Of a stretch of DNA of 7,546 bases, positions 6,193-7,546 are shown in pieces. The stretch spans positions 1 to 7,546 of the forward strand of contig DLPY01000008.1 of the NCBI GenBank assembly GCA_002478685.1. The letters are read 5' to 3'. Both the position numbers and the translations under genes were made by a program. This DNA is from Flavobacteriaceae bacterium UBA7446. GTDB lineage: Bacteria > Bacteroidota > Bacteroidia > Flavobacteriales > Flavobacteriaceae. Position 1 is the stretch's first letter. The number at the start of each line of letters is the position of its first letter. The notes under the pieces were generated by a model. The model ran no database searches, was not told the DNA's origin, and was given only the letters and a program-made list of their open reading frames with translations.

Positions 6193-7546
6193 TTAATGTT
6201 TAAAATGCCGGACACCGGTCATGACCATTGCTAATTTATTAGCGTTGCAATAATCAATACTTAATTGATCTTTAATGGATCCGCCAGGCTGAATTACAGC
6301 TGTAATACCTGCTTTGTGGGCAATTTCCACACAGTCTGGAAATGGAAAAAACGCATCACTAGCCATTACGGCACCATTAAGGTCAAAACCAAATTGAGAC
6401 GCTTTTTCAATAGACTGTTTTAGTGCATCAACCCGAGAAGTTTGTCCTGTTCCTGAAGCAATCAACTGCCCGTTTTTAGCCAATACAATGGTGTTTGATT
6501 TGGTGTGTTTGGAAATTTTGGAAGCAAAAAGCATATCGCTTTTCTCTTGTGTAGTTGCTTTTCTGTTCGTAGCAATTTGTAACATGTCGGACTTATCTGT
6601 AATAGAATCCCGCTCTTGGACCAAGTGCCCGTTGAGGCATGTGCGCACAAATGTTTCAGGTTGCGGATATTGTTTTAGTTGTAACAAAACTCTGTTTTTT
6701 TTCTGCTGAAGTAGTTGCAGCGCATCTGTATTAAAATCAGGTGCAATAACTACCTCACAAAACAATTTGTGAATTTGCTCCGCAGTAGTAAGGTTAATGG
6801 TAGTGTTTGCAATCAGCACACCACCAAAAGCAGAAACTGGATCACCTGCAAGGGCATCTTTGTAAGCCTCTGCAAGAGTGTTACGTGTTGCTAATCCGCA
6901 AGCGTTATTGTGTTTTAAAATGGCAAATGTTGGCGCATCTTTTTGAAACTCTGCCATGAGTTGCACCGCAGCATCAACATCCAACAAGTTGTTGTATGAT
7001 AGTTCTTTTCCGCTGTGCTTAGAAAACACCTCATCAAAGTCGCCAAAAAACTGCCCCTTTTGGTGGGGGTTTTCCCCATATCGTAGTGTAGTACCGCCTG
7101 TATAGCTAATCTTTAGCGCATCTGTGTCATCATCACTAAAAAATGAAAAAGTTTGGGTGTCGTAATGCGAAGATATTTGAAATGCATTGGCAGCAAATTT
7201 CTTTCTATCTGATAGATTAGAACTTCCTTTTTTGTCGTTTAGCAGCGACAAAAAATCAGCGTAATCACTAACCGATGAAACGCATATAACGTCTCGGTAA
7301 TTTTTGGCAGCAGCACGAATTAGTGAAATACCACCAATATCAATTTTTTCAATAATATCTGCCTCGTTAGCTCCAGATTTCACTGTGTCTTCAAAGGGGT
7401 ATAAATCAACCAAAACAATGTCTAAGTGGGGAATGTCATAAGAGGAAAGTTCTTGTTGGTCATTCTCATTTTCTCTGCGGTTCAAAATACCTCCAAAAAC
7501 TTTTGGATGCAATGTTTTTACGCGCCCACCTAAAATAGAGGGATAT
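6193..7546 (-). CDS. purH: Bifunctional AICAR formyltransferase / IMP cyclohydrolase, 5' end cut by window
   Basis: Cytosolic enzyme of the last two steps of purine synthesis: AICAR plus 10-formyl-THF gives FAICAR, then ring closure gives IMP. The visible 450 residues begin YPSILGGRVKTLHPK; by alignment to vertebrate ATIC about 55 N-terminal residues lie beyond the right edge, so the full protein would be the usual size of just over 500. In the cyclohydrolase (MGS-like) domain, numbering from the first complete codon, K10 in GRVKTLHPK, D69 and K81 in KIDIGGISLIRAAAKN match ATIC Lys66, Asp125 and Lys137. The formyltransferase part starts at LRYGENPHQ (154-162); K211-H212 in KHNNACG correspond to the catalytic Lys266-His267 pair. 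DPVSAFGG (235-242), SDAFFPFPD (396-404), QPGGSIKD (419-426) and the terminal TGVRHFKH complete the signature. A TTG at 7512 opens an apparent reading frame but is an internal leucine codon. Probable first visible gene of the mre transcription unit. Confidence 0.97.
   Translation of the reverse strand, partial: YPSILGGRVKTLHPKVFGGILNRRENENDQQELSSYDIPHLDIVLVDLYPFEDTVKSGANEADIIEKIDIGGISLIRAAAKNYRDVICVSSVSDYADFLSLLNDKKGSSNLSDRKKFAANAFQISSHYDTQTFSFFSDDDTDALKISYTGGTTLRYGENPHQKGQFFGDFDEVFSKHSGKELSYNNLLDVDAAVQLMAEFQKDAPTFAILKHNNACGLATRNTLAEAYKDALAGDPVSAFGGVLIANTTINLTTAEQIHKLFCEVVIAPDFNTDALQLLQQKKNRVLLQLKQYPQPETFVRTCLNGHLVQERDSITDKSDMLQIATNRKATTQEKSDMLFASKISKHTKSNTIVLAKNGQLIASGTGQTSRVDALKQSIEKASQFGFDLNGAVMASDAFFPFPDCVEIAHKAGITAVIQPGGSIKDQLSIDYCNANKLAMVMTGVRHFKH

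Larger units (their letters stand above)
732..7546 (-). other. Probable operon purH-mreB-mreC-mreD-mrdA-rodA
   Basis: Six consecutive genes on the minus strand are separated by at most 29 bp or overlap, with no hairpin plus T-run between any pair. This supports one polycistronic message covering the elongasome core, with purH as the visible upstream member. The order matches the mre cluster known from many Bacteroidota. The main promoter must lie past the right edge; I see no convincing Bacteroidota promoter (TTG near -33, TAnnTTTG near -7) in the 29-bp purH-mreB spacer. An internal promoter inside the end of purH cannot be excluded. Confidence 0.8.

Noticed and set aside
6217..6243. Palindromes GGTCATGACC (6217-6226) and GCTAAT-TT-ATTAGC (6230-6243) at the end of purH
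   Set aside because: Both lie in conserved coding sequence for the PurH C-terminus, are short, and have no T-run; they could be codon-driven chance.
7510..7512. TTG as a possible start of purH
   Set aside because: The frame continues upstream to the window edge with conserved PurH residues (YPSILGGRVKT), so this TTG is an internal leucine codon.
1..7546. Search for mobile elements, CRISPR repeats, tRNA or rRNA genes, riboswitches and defence or toxin genes
   Set aside because: Coding sequence of seven housekeeping genes fills the window, with only 36 bp of spacer in total, and no such features were seen.

Overview
The window is ordinary chromosomal DNA from a member of the Bacteroidota. The evidence is the wording of the proteins (a 342-residue MreB opening MGFFDFLNEE, a PBP2 with the PPGSPFK active-site box, a RodA with the stretches around LDTQGVGYN and GTQTKGGFVPEQQTDYIF), the gene order purH-mreB-mreC-mreD-mrdA-rodA, the AT-rich composition and the near absence of Shine-Dalgarno sequences. 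A Flavobacteriales-like lineage is possible, but I cannot place it below phylum with confidence.

Layout from left to right. Bases 1-735 (+) hold the 3' part of a tail-specific protease (Prc/CtpA type, peptidase S41), cut by the left edge just before the catalytic serine. Everything from 732 to the right edge is on the minus strand and looks like one transcription unit. Read in the direction of transcription it is purH (5' end cut by the right edge), mreB, mreC, mreD, mrdA (PBP2) and rodA. Spacing is very tight: 29 bp between purH and mreB, 7 bp between mreB and mreC, then overlaps of 8, 1 and 8 bp. The rodA and protease genes converge and share the four bases TTAA, which contain both stop codons. 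No stretch over 30 bp lacks a gene.

The five minus-strand genes after purH encode the core of the elongasome, the machine that inserts peptidoglycan along the side wall of rod cells. MreB is the actin-like filament under the membrane. MreC and MreD are its membrane partners and link it to the enzymes. RodA polymerises glycan strands from lipid II, and PBP2 cross-links them. The catalytic residues I can recognise are intact in MreB, PBP2, RodA and the visible part of PurH, so this appears to be a complete working set apart from RodZ, which is not in the window. PurH makes IMP in purine biosynthesis and is linked by position, not by known mechanism.

I found no mobile element, CRISPR array, RNA gene, toxin-antitoxin pair or defence system, and no undescribed system. 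The points worth a second look are modest: the repeated ATGAATAR overlap junctions, the shared convergent stop, a cysteine cluster in PBP2, and an AT-rich inverted repeat in front of mreB.
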